DNA of 64,000 bases from Sphingopyxis sp. H050. Its GTDB lineage: Bacteria > Pseudomonadota > Alphaproteobacteria > Sphingomonadales > Sphingomonadaceae. The notes below the pieces were generated by a model. It searched no databases, was not told the origin of the DNA, and worked only from the letters and a program-made list of their open reading frames with translations. This document shows, piece by piece, positions 35,483-45,599 of the stretch. Location of the stretch: positions 124,001 to 188,000 of the forward strand of contig NZ_LNRZ01000005.1 in the NCBI RefSeq assembly GCF_001468265.1. Direction: 5' to 3'. Positions within the stretch are counted from its first letter, which is position 1. Each line of letters begins with the position of its first letter. The translations under genes were made by a program, and so were the position numbers.

Positions 35483-36487
35483 TCAGCCGCCCGTTGCACT
35501 CATATGACGCGCGACCGCCGGTGTGGACTTTCGTTCGATATGAAAGTCATGCGCGCGGGGTTTGCCAGCCAATGCGGCATCAATCAAGCCGTCGACATCG
35601 CCGCCTTCGCGCAGGCTCGCGCGCAGGTCGACATGATCGTCCTGGCCGAGGCACATGTAGATGCGTCCTTCGACGGTCAGGCGGATGCGGTTGCAGGTCG
35701 CGCAGAAATTGTCCGACAGCGGCGTGATCAGGCCCAGCGTCACCGGGCTGTCCTCGATTGCGAAATAGCGCGCCGGGCCGCCCGTTTTCTTGTCGATCGG
35801 CCAGATCGCGCGAGCCGCGCGCAAGGGTGCGATGAACTGGTGGAGCGGGATATAATGGTCGCTGCGATCGTCCGCGACTTCGCCGAGCGGCATCGTCTCG
35901 ATCAATGTCAGGTCGCAGCCGTTCGCGGCGCACCAATCGAGCATCGGCATCAGCTGGTCCTCGTTGAGCCCGGCAAGCGCGACCATGTTGATCTTGACGG
36001 CAATCCCCGCTTTCCGCGCGGCGGCGATCCCCTGCAGCGCAACGTCGACGTCTCCGACGCGGGTGATGTGACGGAACGCGGCGGCGTCGAGCGTGTCGAG
36101 GCTGACGTTGATACGCCGTACGCCCGCCGCAGCGAGCATCGGGGCATGTTCGGCGAGCCGCATGCCGTTGGTGGTCAGTGTCAGCTCGTCCAAGCCTTGG
36201 CCGATCAGCGCGCCGAGCCGCATCGCCAATGTGTCGATGCCGCGCCGCACGAGCGGCTCGCCGCCGGTCAGGCGGATGCGCCGCACGCCGCGCGCGACGA
36301 ACCGCTCGCCCAGATCGCCCATTTCCTCGATACTCAGTACCGCCGATTTCGGCAGAAACTGCATATCCTCGGCCATGCAATAGCGGCAGCGCAGGTCGCA
36401 ACGATCGGTCACCGACAAGCGCAAATAGCTGATTCGGCGGCCGATACCGTCGATCAGGGGCGCAGGCGGAGGCGATATTGCGGCCAT
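35483..36487 (-). CDS. moaA: GTP 3',8-cyclase MoaA (molybdenum cofactor biosynthesis)
   Basis: 334 residues. Radical SAM enzyme that makes the first molybdopterin precursor from GTP. The SAM cluster motif is CDLRCRYCMAE; the second [4Fe-4S] cluster is formed by the C-terminal NFCATCNRIRLTVEGRIYMC pattern; the protein ends in the conserved GG. It feeds the molybdenum hydroxylase encoded at 25-28.8 kb. ATG at 36487 gives a short leader before ISYLRLSVTDRC. Confidence 0.97.
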   Translation of the reverse strand: MAAISPPPAPLIDGIGRRISYLRLSVTDRCDLRCRYCMAEDMQFLPKSAVLSIEEMGDLGERFVARGVRRIRLTGGEPLVRRGIDTLAMRLGALIGQGLDELTLTTNGMRLAEHAPMLAAAGVRRINVSLDTLDAAAFRHITRVGDVDVALQGIAAARKAGIAVKINMVALAGLNEDQLMPMLDWCAANGCDLTLIETMPLGEVADDRSDHYIPLHQFIAPLRAARAIWPIDKKTGGPARYFAIEDSPVTLGLITPLSDNFCATCNRIRLTVEGRIYMCLGQDDHVDLRASLREGGDVDGLIDAALAGKPRAHDFHIERKSTPAVARHMSATGG

Positions 36488-36500
36488 CGGCGCGATTGTG

Positions 36501-37748
36501 ATGCAAAAGGCAAGGGCTTGGCAAGCAATCGCTGCTATGGCGGCGCTCATGAATCGGATGATTGACTCGGATGCGGCCAGCGTCCGGCAGATTGAATTGC
36601 TACAAAAACGGGCCGACGCGGACATCGGCGTGATCCTCGTGCAGGTGGATCAGCTCGCGCGGATCAACACCAGCGCCGGCCCCGAAACCGGCGATGCGCT
36701 GCTCGAAGAGGTTGCGCGGCGGCTCGAAAGCTTCGCGGGCGACGAGTTCGGCCAGGGATCGCTCGTCGAGCGGATCGGCGGGCCCCGATTCCTCATCGTC
36801 CCGGCTACGGCGCTCTCGCTCGGTGCGCTGCGGGTGCAGGAGCGTGCGCTGCACGTCGCGCTCGCCGAGCCGATGGTCGGTGACCCGAACGGGCGGCTGG
36901 CGATCCGCATCGGCGCCTCGTTGATTACGCGCGACGAAGATATCGCCGCGCAGCTGCGTATCGCGAGCGACCAGCTCGGCCGCCCGGCGTCGGCGCGCGA
37001 CGGCGCGATGGTGCAGGCGGCGCTGTCGCACAACGAGGTCATCATCTATTACCAACCGCAATATGACGTCGCGACCGGCGAAATGACCGGGGTCGAGGCG
37101 TTGCTGCGCTGGCAGCATCCCGAACTGGGACTGCTCGGCGCCGGGCCGCTGGTGACCGCGGCGCGCGCGGCGCGGCTCGAACGCGAGCTGACCGAGCATG
37201 CACACCGGGTCGCGCTCGGCGAAATGGCGGGGTGGCCGCCGGCGCTTGCGAAGCTCCGCGTCTCGCTCAACATCACGGCTGCCGACCTCGGCGACCCCGA
37301 ATTCGCCGACCGGTTCGCGATGATGGTCAAATGGGCGGGGGTCGACGCCGATCGTATCACGCTGGAGCTGACCGAGCAGGCGATGCTCAGCGATCCCGCG
37401 AGCGCCGCGGCGCAACTCGCGCAGTTACGCGCACTCGGCTGCGCGATCGCGATCGACGATTTCGGCACCGGCTATTCCAGCCTTTCGCTGCTCGCGCGGC
37501 TGCCGATCGATTATCTCAAGATCGACAGCGGCTTTACCCGCAGCCTCGACGGCAGCGACCGCGACCGCATCGTCGTGCGCGCGATCGTCGATCTGGCGCG
37601 TGCGCTGGGATTGCTCGTCGTCGCCGAGGGGATCGAGAAGGAACAGCAGCTTGGCCGCCTGAAGGAACTGGGCGTCGCGACCTGGCAAGGTTTCCTGAAA
37701 TCGGGGCCGGTGCCGGCGGACCAACTCCCGGGTCTGCTGTCCGCTTAA
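36501..37748 (+). CDS. Cytoplasmic EAL-domain c-di-GMP phosphodiesterase with degenerate GGDEF
   Basis: About 415 residues. The GGDEF-like N-terminal domain (about 35-165) has RIGGPRFLIVP in place of the signature loop, so it is not a cyclase. The EAL domain (about 175-410) has EALLRW, NIT in SLNITAAD, LTEQ, IDDFGTGYSS, DYLKID and AEGIEK, sufficient for phosphodiesterase activity. No membrane segment is visible, unlike the protein at 1726-3336. The start is uncertain; ATGs at 36537 and 36549 are alternatives and none has a clear ribosome site. It diverges from moaA by about 10 bases. Confidence 0.85.
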   Translation: MQKARAWQAIAAMAALMNRMIDSDAASVRQIELLQKRADADIGVILVQVDQLARINTSAGPETGDALLEEVARRLESFAGDEFGQGSLVERIGGPRFLIVPATALSLGALRVQERALHVALAEPMVGDPNGRLAIRIGASLITRDEDIAAQLRIASDQLGRPASARDGAMVQAALSHNEVIIYYQPQYDVATGEMTGVEALLRWQHPELGLLGAGPLVTAARAARLERELTEHAHRVALGEMAGWPPALAKLRVSLNITAADLGDPEFADRFAMMVKWAGVDADRITLELTEQAMLSDPASAAAQLAQLRALGCAIAIDDFGTGYSSLSLLARLPIDYLKIDSGFTRSLDGSDRDRIVVRAIVDLARALGLLVVAEGIEKEQQLGRLKELGVATWQGFLKSGPVPADQLPGLLSA

Positions 37749-40700
37749 GCGACCTGCCGCGCCAGTTTTCCAAGCCCCTTCGACAGTTGCAGCGCTCCGT
37801 TCAGGCGCGCCCCGGTGCTCGCCCAGTCACCGCTGATCGACAATTTGTTGTCGGGGCGGATGCGCGCGCGGCCCTTCAGTCGCTCGACATAGGCGATCAG
37901 GCCGGGCACGTTCGCAAAGGCGTCGCCGTGGAAGCTGACGAGCGCACCCTTGGTGCCGACGTCGAGTTTGGCGATGCCCGCGGTCTTGGCGTTCGCCTTG
38001 ATTTCCATGAGCTGGATCAGGTTCGCGGTTTCGGGCGGCAGCGGACCGAAGCGGTCGATCATTTCGGCCGCGAAGGCGTCGAGGGCGGGGCGGTCGTCGG
38101 CCTCGTTCAAGCGGCGATAGAGCGCCATGCGCAGCGGCAGGTCGGGCACATAATCCTCGGGGATCAGGATCGGGGCATCGACGGTGATGACCGGCGACAG
38201 GGCCTCGCGCGGCGGCGCGGCGCCCATGCCCTCGGCCTTGGCCGCCAGAATGGCTTCCTCCAGCATCGACTGGTAAAGTTCGAAGCCGACCTCGCGAATG
38301 TGCCCCGACTGCTCGTCGCCGACGAGATTGCCCGCGCCGCGAATGTCGAGGTCGTGGCTCGCCAGTTGGAACCCCGCGCCGAGCGTGTCGAGATCGCCAA
38401 GCAGCTTGAGCCGCTTCTCGGCGGTGTCGGTGATCGCGCCGCCCTCGGGCGTCGTCAGATAGGCATAGGCGCGGGTCTTGGCGCGGCCGACGCGACCGCG
38501 GAGCTGATAGAGCTGCGCAAGGCCGAAGCGGTCGGCGCGGTGGATGATCAACGTGTTGGCGCTCGGGATGTCGAGCCCGCTTTCGACGATCGTCGTCGAT
38601 AGCAGGACATCATATTTGCGGTCGTAGAAGGCGCTCATGCGGTCCTCGACCTCGGTCGGGGTCATCTGGCCGTGCGCGACGACATATTTGATTTCGGGCA
38701 CGCGGTTCCGCAGGAATTCCTCGATATCGGGCAAATCCTTGATCCGCGGGACGACGAAGAAGCTCTGGCCGCCGCGATCATGTTCGCGCAGCAGCGCCTC
38801 GCGCATCACGACCGGATCCCACGGTGCGACATAGGTGCGCACGGCGAGGCGGTCGACCGGCGGCGTCTGGATGACGCTGAGTTCGCGGAGCCCCGACATC
38901 GCCATCTGCAGCGTGCGCGGGATCGGGGTCGCGGTGAGGGTCAGGACATGGACGTCGGCCTTGAGCTGCTTCAGCCTTTCCTTGTGGACGACGCCGAAAC
39001 GCTGCTCCTCATCGACGATGACGAGGCCCAGGTGTTTGAACTCGACCGACTTCGCGATGACCGCATGGGTGCCGATCACGATGTCAATCTGGCCACTGGC
39101 CAGACCGTCGCGGGTTTTCTGGGCTTCGTTTGCGGGGACGAGCCGCGAGAGGCGGCCGATATTGACCGGGAAGCCTTTGAAGCGCTCGACGAAGTTGGTG
39201 TAGTGCTGGCGCGCGAGCAGGGTCGTCGGCACGACCACCGCGACCTGCACCCCCGCCATTGCCGCGACGAAGGCGGCGCGGAGCGCGACCTCGGTCTTGC
39301 CGAAACCGACGTCGCCGCAGACGAGCCGATCCATCGGGCGGCCCGAGGCGAGGTCTTCGAGCACTTCGCCGATCGCGCGGTCCTGATCGTCGGTTTCCTG
39401 ATAGGGGAAGCGGTCGGCGAAGGCGGGGTAGGCGGCGTCCTGCGCGAGCACCTCGCCCGGACGAAGCGCGCGCTGCGCCGCGGTCGCGAGCAGTTCGCCC
39501 GCGATCTCGCGGATGCGCTCCTTCATCCGCGCCTTGCGGCGCTGCCAGGCTTCGCCGCCGAGCCTGTCGAGCGCGACGCCCTCGCTCTCGCCGCCGTAGC
39601 GCGAGAGGACGTCGAGATTCTCGACGGGCACGTAGAGCTTGTCGCCGCCCGCGTAGGTGAGTGCGACGCAATCGTGCGGGCTGCTGCCGACGGGGATCTG
39701 GGTCAGCCCCTCGTAGCGGCCGATGCCGTGGTCGAGGTGAACGACGAGATCGCCGACGCTGAGCGTCGCGAGTTCGGCGAGAAACGCATCGGCGCTCTTG
39801 CGGCGCTTGCTGCGGCGGACGAGGCGTTCGCCGAGGATATCCTGCTCGGTGAGCAGGCTGATCGCGTCGCTGGCGAAGCCATGGTCGAGGGGAAGGACGA
39901 CCATTGCGGTCGCGCCGCCGCTCTCCGACGAGGCGGTGCCGAGCGCGTCCTGCCAGCTGTCGGCGGGGGCGAGCGAGGTGACGCCATGATCGCGGAGCAG
40001 CCCCGACAGACGCTCGCGCGCGCCGCCCGAATAGCTGGCGATGATCGTCCTGCGCCCCTTGCGGCGCTCGTCCGACAGATGGTCGGCGACCTTGTCATAG
40101 ACGTTGAGGTCGGCGGTGCGCTCGGGCGTGAAGTCGCGCGCGGCGAAGCTTTCGAGGTCGATCACCGACGCCGACGGCGGGACGTCGAAGGGCGAGACGA
40201 CATGGACCGGACGGGTGCGTTCGGCGTCGGCCCATTCGTCGCGGGTCAGATACAGCGTCTCGGGCGCGAGCGGGCGATAGCTGCCCGCCTGCTCGCGCTC
40301 GGCGGCGACGCGGTTCGCGTGATAGTCGGTGATCGCGTCGAAGCGCGTTTCGGCGGTCGCGTCGGTGCGGTGACCGCGCAGCACCGGGGTCGCGGGGTCG
40401 ATATGGTCGAAGAGCGTCGCCAGCCGTTCCTCGAACAACGGCAGCCAGTGATCCATGCCCGCTTGCCGCCGCCCTTCGCTGACCGCCTGATAGAGCGGGT
40501 CGCCGGTCGCCTGCGCGCCGAAGATTTCGCGGTAACTTGAGCGGAAGCGCTTGATCGTGCTCTCATCGAGCAATGTTTCGGCAGCGGGAAGCAGTTGCAG
40601 CGCCTTGGCGGGTCCGAGGCTGCGCTGGTCGGCGGGGTCGAAGCGGCGGATGCTCTCGATCTCGTCGCCGAAGAAATCGACACGCAAGCCCGTCTCTTCG

Positions 40701-41239
40701 CCTGCTGGAAAGAGGTCGAGAATACCGCCGCGCACCGCGAACTCGCCCTGATCGGCGACGGTATCGACACGGCTGAAACCATTGGAGACGAGCAGTTCGG
40801 CGAGCGCATCGCGGTCGATGCGCTGCCCGGCCGCGAGCGTCGTCGCGAGCTGGCGGATGCGGAACGGCGTGAGCGTGCGCTGGGTGATCGCGGCGACGGT
40901 GGTCAGGATCAGCTCGCCACGCTTCGGCGGCGCCTGCAAGGCCGAGAGTGTCGCGAGGCGGTCGGCGCTGATGCGCATCGACGGGCCGGCGCGATCATAG
41001 GGCAGACAGTCCCACGCGGGAAATCGGTGGACGGAAAGGTCGGGTGCAAAGAAGGGCGCGGCATCGGCGACCGCCTGCATCGCCGCATCGTCGGTCGCGA
41101 CATAGACGAGCCGCGTGTCGCTGGCGCGTGCGAGGTCGGCGAGCAGCAGCGGCAGAAAGCCGTCGGCCGCCCGCGCCAGCGTCAGCGGCGCCGGTGCCGA
41201 CGCGATGGCGGCGAAAATGTCGGCGGCGGGGCGGGTCAT
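37745..41239 (-). CDS. mfd: Transcription-repair coupling factor Mfd
   Basis: 1164 residues. Displaces stalled RNA polymerase and recruits UvrA. N-terminal UvrB-like region (GGILDLFPAGEETGLRVDFFGDEIESIRRFDP... start), an RNA-polymerase-interaction domain (about LSVGDLVVHLDHGIGRYEGL), and a RecG-like SF2 translocase with Walker A GDVGFGKTEVAL and DEEQRFGV. C-terminal TRCF domain is present. It overlaps sdhE by ATGA (41236-41239) and converges with the EAL gene by four bases. Confidence 0.97.
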   Translation of the reverse strand: MTRPAADIFAAIASAPAPLTLARAADGFLPLLLADLARASDTRLVYVATDDAAMQAVADAAPFFAPDLSVHRFPAWDCLPYDRAGPSMRISADRLATLSALQAPPKRGELILTTVAAITQRTLTPFRIRQLATTLAAGQRIDRDALAELLVSNGFSRVDTVADQGEFAVRGGILDLFPAGEETGLRVDFFGDEIESIRRFDPADQRSLGPAKALQLLPAAETLLDESTIKRFRSSYREIFGAQATGDPLYQAVSEGRRQAGMDHWLPLFEERLATLFDHIDPATPVLRGHRTDATAETRFDAITDYHANRVAAEREQAGSYRPLAPETLYLTRDEWADAERTRPVHVVSPFDVPPSASVIDLESFAARDFTPERTADLNVYDKVADHLSDERRKGRRTIIASYSGGARERLSGLLRDHGVTSLAPADSWQDALGTASSESGGATAMVVLPLDHGFASDAISLLTEQDILGERLVRRSKRRKSADAFLAELATLSVGDLVVHLDHGIGRYEGLTQIPVGSSPHDCVALTYAGGDKLYVPVENLDVLSRYGGESEGVALDRLGGEAWQRRKARMKERIREIAGELLATAAQRALRPGEVLAQDAAYPAFADRFPYQETDDQDRAIGEVLEDLASGRPMDRLVCGDVGFGKTEVALRAAFVAAMAGVQVAVVVPTTLLARQHYTNFVERFKGFPVNIGRLSRLVPANEAQKTRDGLASGQIDIVIGTHAVIAKSVEFKHLGLVIVDEEQRFGVVHKERLKQLKADVHVLTLTATPIPRTLQMAMSGLRELSVIQTPPVDRLAVRTYVAPWDPVVMREALLREHDRGGQSFFVVPRIKDLPDIEEFLRNRVPEIKYVVAHGQMTPTEVEDRMSAFYDRKYDVLLSTTIVESGLDIPSANTLIIHRADRFGLAQLYQLRGRVGRAKTRAYAYLTTPEGGAITDTAEKRLKLLGDLDTLGAGFQLASHDLDIRGAGNLVGDEQSGHIREVGFELYQSMLEEAILAAKAEGMGAAPPREALSPVITVDAPILIPEDYVPDLPLRMALYRRLNEADDRPALDAFAAEMIDRFGPLPPETANLIQLMEIKANAKTAGIAKLDVGTKGALVSFHGDAFANVPGLIAYVERLKGRARIRPDNKLSISGDWASTGARLNGALQLSKGLGKLARQVA

Positions 41240-41496
41240 GGCAGGGGAATATAGTCCAGTCGGCGCATGGCGGCGATCAGCGGCGGATTGTTCAGATGCT
41301 CCGGAGGCTCGCCGGTGCCAAGCGCCCAGCTCATGATATCGACATCGTCCTCTTCGACGACCGCCTCGTACCAGCGGATTTCCTCTTCGCCCCATTCGGC
41401 CGAATAGCGATCGAGAAAGCCGCCGATCATATAATCGGCCTCGCGCGTGCCGCGGTGCCAGGCGCGAAATCTCAGGCGTTTGAGGCGTTCTTGCAT
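41236..41496 (-). CDS. sdhE: FAD assembly factor SdhE
   Basis: 86 residues. The RGxxE-type motif RGTREADYMIGGF is the flavinylation-factor signature, and AVVEEDDVDIMSWALG follows, as in SdhE/Sdh5 which promote covalent FAD attachment to succinate dehydrogenase. It overlaps the start of mfd by four bases, an arrangement seen in related genomes. Confidence 0.94.
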   Translation of the reverse strand: MQERLKRLRFRAWHRGTREADYMIGGFLDRYSAEWGEEEIRWYEAVVEEDDVDIMSWALGTGEPPEHLNNPPLIAAMRRLDYIPLP

Positions 41497-41550
41497 GGCG
41501 GGCCTTCAGTCAGCAGCATCGAATTTGAAACAGGTATCGCCTCTTCTCAC

Positions 41551-41637
41551 CGTTCGCCCTGAGCTTGTCGAAGGGCCGTTCTTTCTTTGCGCCGCCGAAA
41601 AATAAGGACGGTGCTTCGACAAGCTCAGCACGAACGG
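41551..41637. repeat. REPIN-like palindromic repeat, copy 2
   Basis: Left half GCCCT-GAGCTTGTCGA-AGGGC and right half (other strand) GTGCT-GAGCTTGTCGA-AGCAC, outer ends CGTTCG and CGAACG. It sits in the divergent region between sdhE and recG, so it is close to both promoters. A further fragment with CTTCGCTCGACACGAACGG lies at about 41652-41672. Confidence 0.9.
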
Positions 41638-41701
41638 AAAGAGAGGTAAGGCTTCCTTCGCTCGACACGAACGGAAAGACGAGGCTAGACACGCCCTAGC
41701 G

Positions 41702-43768
41702 ATGCGACCCGAGATACTCAATCCGCTCTTTGCCGCGCTGACCGACCTGAAAGGCGTCGGGCCGCAGCTTGCCAAGCCGCTGACGCGGCTGGGGCTGGAG
41801 CGCGTGGTCGATGTGCTGTTCCACCTGCCGACGGGGCTGATCTCGCGTTTTCCGGTCGACCGGCTCGATCAGGCGCTTCCCGGTCAGACGATAATCGTCG
41901 AGCTCACCGCGCAGGATTACCGCCCGGGCCGGTCTCCACGCGCGCCATTCGGGGTCGAGGCGTTCGACAGCGCGGGCGACCATGTGCGGCTCGTTTATTT
42001 CGGGCGGACGTCGGGACTGGCGAGGAAGCTCTTCCCGCTTGGCGAGAAGCGCAGGGTGTCGGGGCGTCTCGATCTCTATGGCGAAATGCGCCAGATCGTG
42101 CACCCCGACCACGTCGCCGAGCCCGACGACGAGGCGGGCATCGCCGAGCACGAACCCGTCTATCCGCTGACCGAGGGGCTGACCAACGCGCGGCTGTCGC
42201 AGCTCGCGGCGGTGGCGCTCGAACGGCGGCCCGAGCTTGCCGAATGGGTCGACGCGCCGCTGCTGGCGAACCGAAACTGGCCAGCGTGGCGCGAAGCGAT
42301 CGAGCGCGCGCACGCAAGCCCGCGCGACGAGGCGGCGCGCGACCGGCTGGCCTATGACGAGATTTTCGCGAGCCAGGTCGCGCTGATGCTGATCCGGCAG
42401 GGGCTGCGCAACCGCAAGGGGCGCGCGATCGTCGGCGACGGCCGCTTGACCGACGCGTTGCAACTGCCCTTCGGGCTGACCGGCGCACAGGAGCGCGTCG
42501 GGCGCGAGATCGCGGGCGACATGGCGCAGGACACGCCGATGCTGCGAATGCTGCAGGGCGACGTCGGATCGGGCAAGACGCTCGTCGCGCTGCGCGCGAT
42601 GCTGGCGGCGGTCGAGGCGGGGACGCAGGCGGCGCTGCTCGCCCCGACCGAAATCCTCGCACGCCAGCACCATGCGACCTTGCAGCGGATGCTCGGCGGG
42701 CTGCCGGTGAACCTCGCAATCCTGACCGGGCGCGACAAGGGCAGGGTGCGCGAATCGACGCTGATGGGGCTTGCCGACGGCAGCATCGACATTCTCGTCG
42801 GGACGCACGCGATCTTCCAGCAGGCGGTGACGTACAGGGATCTGGCGCTCGTCGTCGTTGACGAACAACATCGCTTCGGCGTCGCGCAGCGGCTGATGCT
42901 GACCCAAAAGGCCATGCGGCCGCCGCACCTGCTGGTGATGACCGCCACCCCGATCCCGCGGACGCTGCAGCTCGCCAACCATGGCGAGATGGACGTGTCG
43001 CAGATCGACGAGATGCCGCCGGGACGCACCCCCGTCGATACGCGCGTCATTTCGCTCGACCGGCTGGAGGATGTCATCGACGGCCTCGACCGGCATCTGG
43101 CGACGGGGGCGCAGGCTTATTGGGTGTGTCCGCTCGTCGCCGAGAGCGAGGGAAGCGAGCTGGCCGCGGCCGAGGATCGCGCCGCGCTGCTGCGTGCGCG
43201 GCTGGGCGATGCGCGCGTCGGGCTCGTCCACGGGCGGATGAAGGGGGCGGAGAAGGATGACGTCATGGCGCGCTTTCAGGCGGGCGAGATCGGCGTCCTC
43301 GTGGCGACGACGGTGATCGAGGTCGGGGTCGATGTGCCCGCCGCCAGCCTGATGATCGTCGAGCATGCCGAGAATTTCGGGCTGGCGCAGCTTCATCAGC
43401 TGCGCGGCCGGGTCGGGCGCGGCGCGGCGAAGTCGGTGTGCCTGCTGCTCCGCTCGCAGAACCTGTCGGAAACCGCGCGCGAACGGCTGGCGTTGATGCG
43501 CGACACGAACGACGGCTTTGTGATCGCGGAGAAGGATCTGGAGCTGCGTGGTGGCGGCGAGCTGCTGGGGCTCAAACAGTCGGGCGACGCCGACTATCGC
43601 GTCGCGACGCCCGAGCAACTGGTGCGGCTGTTGCCGGTGGCGCACGACGACGCGCGGCTGTTCGTCGAGCGCGACGGCGGTGTCGAGGGCGCGCGCGGTG
43701 AGGCGGTGCGCCTCTGCCTTTATCTGTTCGAGCGCGACGCGGCGGTGCCGTTGCTGCGGAGCGGGTGA
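41702..43768 (+). CDS. recG: ATP-dependent DNA helicase RecG
   Basis: 688 residues. Branch-migrating helicase for stalled replication forks. N-terminal wedge domain begins LTDLKGVGPQLAKPLTRLG; SF2 motor has Walker A LQGDVGSGKTLVALRA, DEQHRFGV (box II) and TATPIPRTL; C-terminal TRG-type end GLKQSGDADYRV. Close to mfd, with which it shares motor-domain ancestry. Confidence 0.97.
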   Translation: MRPEILNPLFAALTDLKGVGPQLAKPLTRLGLERVVDVLFHLPTGLISRFPVDRLDQALPGQTIIVELTAQDYRPGRSPRAPFGVEAFDSAGDHVRLVYFGRTSGLARKLFPLGEKRRVSGRLDLYGEMRQIVHPDHVAEPDDEAGIAEHEPVYPLTEGLTNARLSQLAAVALERRPELAEWVDAPLLANRNWPAWREAIERAHASPRDEAARDRLAYDEIFASQVALMLIRQGLRNRKGRAIVGDGRLTDALQLPFGLTGAQERVGREIAGDMAQDTPMLRMLQGDVGSGKTLVALRAMLAAVEAGTQAALLAPTEILARQHHATLQRMLGGLPVNLAILTGRDKGRVRESTLMGLADGSIDILVGTHAIFQQAVTYRDLALVVVDEQHRFGVAQRLMLTQKAMRPPHLLVMTATPIPRTLQLANHGEMDVSQIDEMPPGRTPVDTRVISLDRLEDVIDGLDRHLATGAQAYWVCPLVAESEGSELAAAEDRAALLRARLGDARVGLVHGRMKGAEKDDVMARFQAGEIGVLVATTVIEVGVDVPAASLMIVEHAENFGLAQLHQLRGRVGRGAAKSVCLLLRSQNLSETARERLALMRDTNDGFVIAEKDLELRGGGELLGLKQSGDADYRVATPEQLVRLLPVAHDDARLFVERDGGVEGARGEAVRLCLYLFERDAAVPLLRSG

Positions 43769-43785
43769 TGGGGCTATACTAACCC

Positions 43786-43869
43786 CGTTCGTGCTGAGCT
43801 TGTCGAAGCACCGTCCTTTTCTCTTTCGGCGCAGAAAGAACGGCCCTTCGACAAGCTCAGGGCGAACGG
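43786..43869. repeat. REPIN-like palindromic repeat, copy 3
   Basis: Same element as copy 2 in the opposite orientation: left half GTGCT-GAGCTTGTCGA-AGCAC, right half (other strand) GCCCT-GAGCTTGTCGA-AGGGC. It lies between the convergent recG and PilZ genes and could act as a bidirectional transcript end. Confidence 0.9.
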
Positions 43870-43917
43870 AATTTTTGGAAGTCTGGCTTTAGGTGACGTC
43901 GCCCCGGGCGCGCATTT

Positions 43918-44259
43918 CTAGTTGACGTCGCCTCGGGCGCCCATGGCGCGGATCATCGGCAGATAATCCTCGGCCGTGATCGACTTTTCGAACTGAACAC
44001 CCGTCTTGCCGCCGAGCGACCAGACCACTTTTGCGGCGGTGCGGCCGATGATCGGCATGCGGAACACGACGAGGTCGCCGATCTCCAAGCCGCGCTCGTA
44101 CCGCATCAGCATACCGTCGGCGCTGATGTTGACGCAGGTGCACATTTCCTGCCGCCCGTCGGGCAGCACGAAGGGCAGTCGGCAATAGACGTCGCTACGC
44201 GGCGCTATTCGCTGGTCGAGGCCGACATAATGGGCCTTGCTGGTATCGATCTTACGCAT
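43918..44259 (-). CDS. PilZ-domain protein (c-di-GMP binding)
   Basis: 113 residues. The PilZ pattern is partly seen: R-rich start QRIAPRSDVYCRLPF (RxxxR equivalent), TCVNISADGMLMRYERGLEIGD (D/NxSxxG) and KVVWSLGGKTGVQF at the end. Single-domain PilZ proteins bind cyclic di-GMP and act on motility or polysaccharide machinery. ATG at 44259. It may be an output for the EAL phosphodiesterases in this window (inference). Confidence 0.85.
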   Translation of the reverse strand: MRKIDTSKAHYVGLDQRIAPRSDVYCRLPFVLPDGRQEMCTCVNISADGMLMRYERGLEIGDLVVFRMPIIGRTAAKVVWSLGGKTGVQFEKSITAEDYLPMIRAMGARGDVN

Positions 44260-44333
44260 ACGTCCCGGACCTTTGTGGTTTGGCGAAGAGCATCGGCATG
44301 AATGCTGAAGAAACCGTAAAGGGCTTTCCCGGT

Positions 44334-45560
44334 TCAACGCGTCACGAGCCCGTGTTTCTTCGATCCCAGGCTCACCGGGACGTCGCCCGTGTCAGGCCGG
44401 ATCAGGTGCTGCGGATCGCGGACGACGACCCCGTCGACCTTGACCGCGCCCTCGTCGAGTTTGCGCCGCGCCTCCTTGTTCGACGCCGCAAAGCCGAGTT
44501 CGCGCAGCGCGTCGACGATGGTGATGCCATCGGCGCTGGCCGACACTTGGGGCAGGTCGCCACCAACCTGGCCCTTTTCAAAGGTTTGCGTCGCGGTTTC
44601 GGCGGCGGACTTCGCGGCTTCGGCGCCGCGGCACATCGCGGTCGCTTCGTTCGCGAGGATCTTTTTCGCCTCGTTGATCTCGGCCCCTTCGAGCGCTTCC
44701 AGCCGCGCGATCTCGTCCAGCGGCAGATCGGTGAACAGCTTCAGGAATCGACCCACGTCGCGGTCGTCGCAATTGCGCCAATATTGCCAGTAGTCGAAAT
44801 GGGGCAGCTGTCCCATATTGAGCCACACGGCACCCGAAGCAGTTTTGCCCATTTTCGTGCCCGCGGCCGTCGTGAGCAGCGGAGTCGTCAGGCCATAGAG
44901 TTCCGCGCCGTCCATGCGACGTCCAAGCTCCATGCCGTTGACGATATTGCCCCACTGGTCCGACCCGCCCATCTGGAGCCGCACGCCGCGCTCCTTCGAC
45001 AGGTGACGGAAGTCGTAGCCCTGCAGGATCATGTAGTTGAATTCGAGGAAGGTCATCGGCTGTTCGCGCTCGAGCCGCAGCCTGACCGAATCGAAGGTCA
45101 TCATGCGGTTGATCGTGAAATGCGTGCCGACTTCCTGCAGCAGTTCAATGTAACCGAGCTTGCCGAGCCAGTCCTGATTGTCGACCATCACCGCGTCGGT
45201 CGGGCCGTCGCCGAAGGTCAGGAACTGCTGGAAGATGCTGAAGATCGAGGCGATGTTCGCGGCGATCGTCTCGTCCGACAGCATCTTGCGGCTCTCGTCG
45301 CGCCCGGTGGGATCGCCGATCCGCGTCGTCCCGCCGCCCATCAGCACGACGGGCTTGTGCCCTGTCTGTTGCAGGCGGCGCAGCATCATGATTTGGACGA
45401 GGCTGCCGACGTGCAGGCTGGGCGCGGTCGCGTCGAAGCCGATATATCCCGGGACGATCTGTTTCGCGGCCAGAGCATCGAGCCCTTCCGCGTCGGTCAT
45501 CTGATGGATATAGCCTCGCTCGTCGAGCAGGCGCAGCAAGTCGGATTTGTAGTTCGTCAT
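44334..45560 (-). CDS. tyrS: Tyrosyl-tRNA synthetase
   Basis: 408 residues. Class I synthetase: HIGH-like PSLHVGSL, the KMSKS loop as KMGKTASG, tyrosine-binding [12 protein letters not shown], and a C-terminal S4 RNA-binding domain ([19 protein letters not shown]). ATG at 45560 gives [12 protein letters not shown]; an upstream extension is possible but not family-like. Divergent from the DOMON-like gene by 39 bases. Confidence 0.97.
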   Translation of the reverse strand: MTNYKSDLLRLLDERGYIHQMTDAEGLDALAAKQIVPGYIGFDATAPSLHVGSLVQIMMLRRLQQTGHKPVVLMGGGTTRIGDPTGRDESRKMLSDETIAANIASIFSIFQQFLTFGDGPTDAVMVDNQDWLGKLGYIELLQEVGTHFTINRMMTFDSVRLRLEREQPMTFLEFNYMILQGYDFRHLSKERGVRLQMGGSDQWGNIVNGMELGRRMDGAELYGLTTPLLTTAAGTKMGKTASGAVWLNMGQLPHFDYWQYWRNCDDRDVGRFLKLFTDLPLDEIARLEALEGAEINEAKKILANEATAMCRGAEAAKSAAETATQTFEKGQVGGDLPQVSASADGITIVDALRELGFAASNKEARRKLDEGAVKVDGVVVRDPQHLIRPDTGDVPVSLGSKKHGLVTR

Positions 45561-45599
45561 AGCGGGCGCGGTTAGCATGGGGTTTGCGATTTGGATAGC

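Noticed and set aside
38672..40540. Long plus-strand frame
   Set aside because: Antisense to mfd; no domain and skewed composition.
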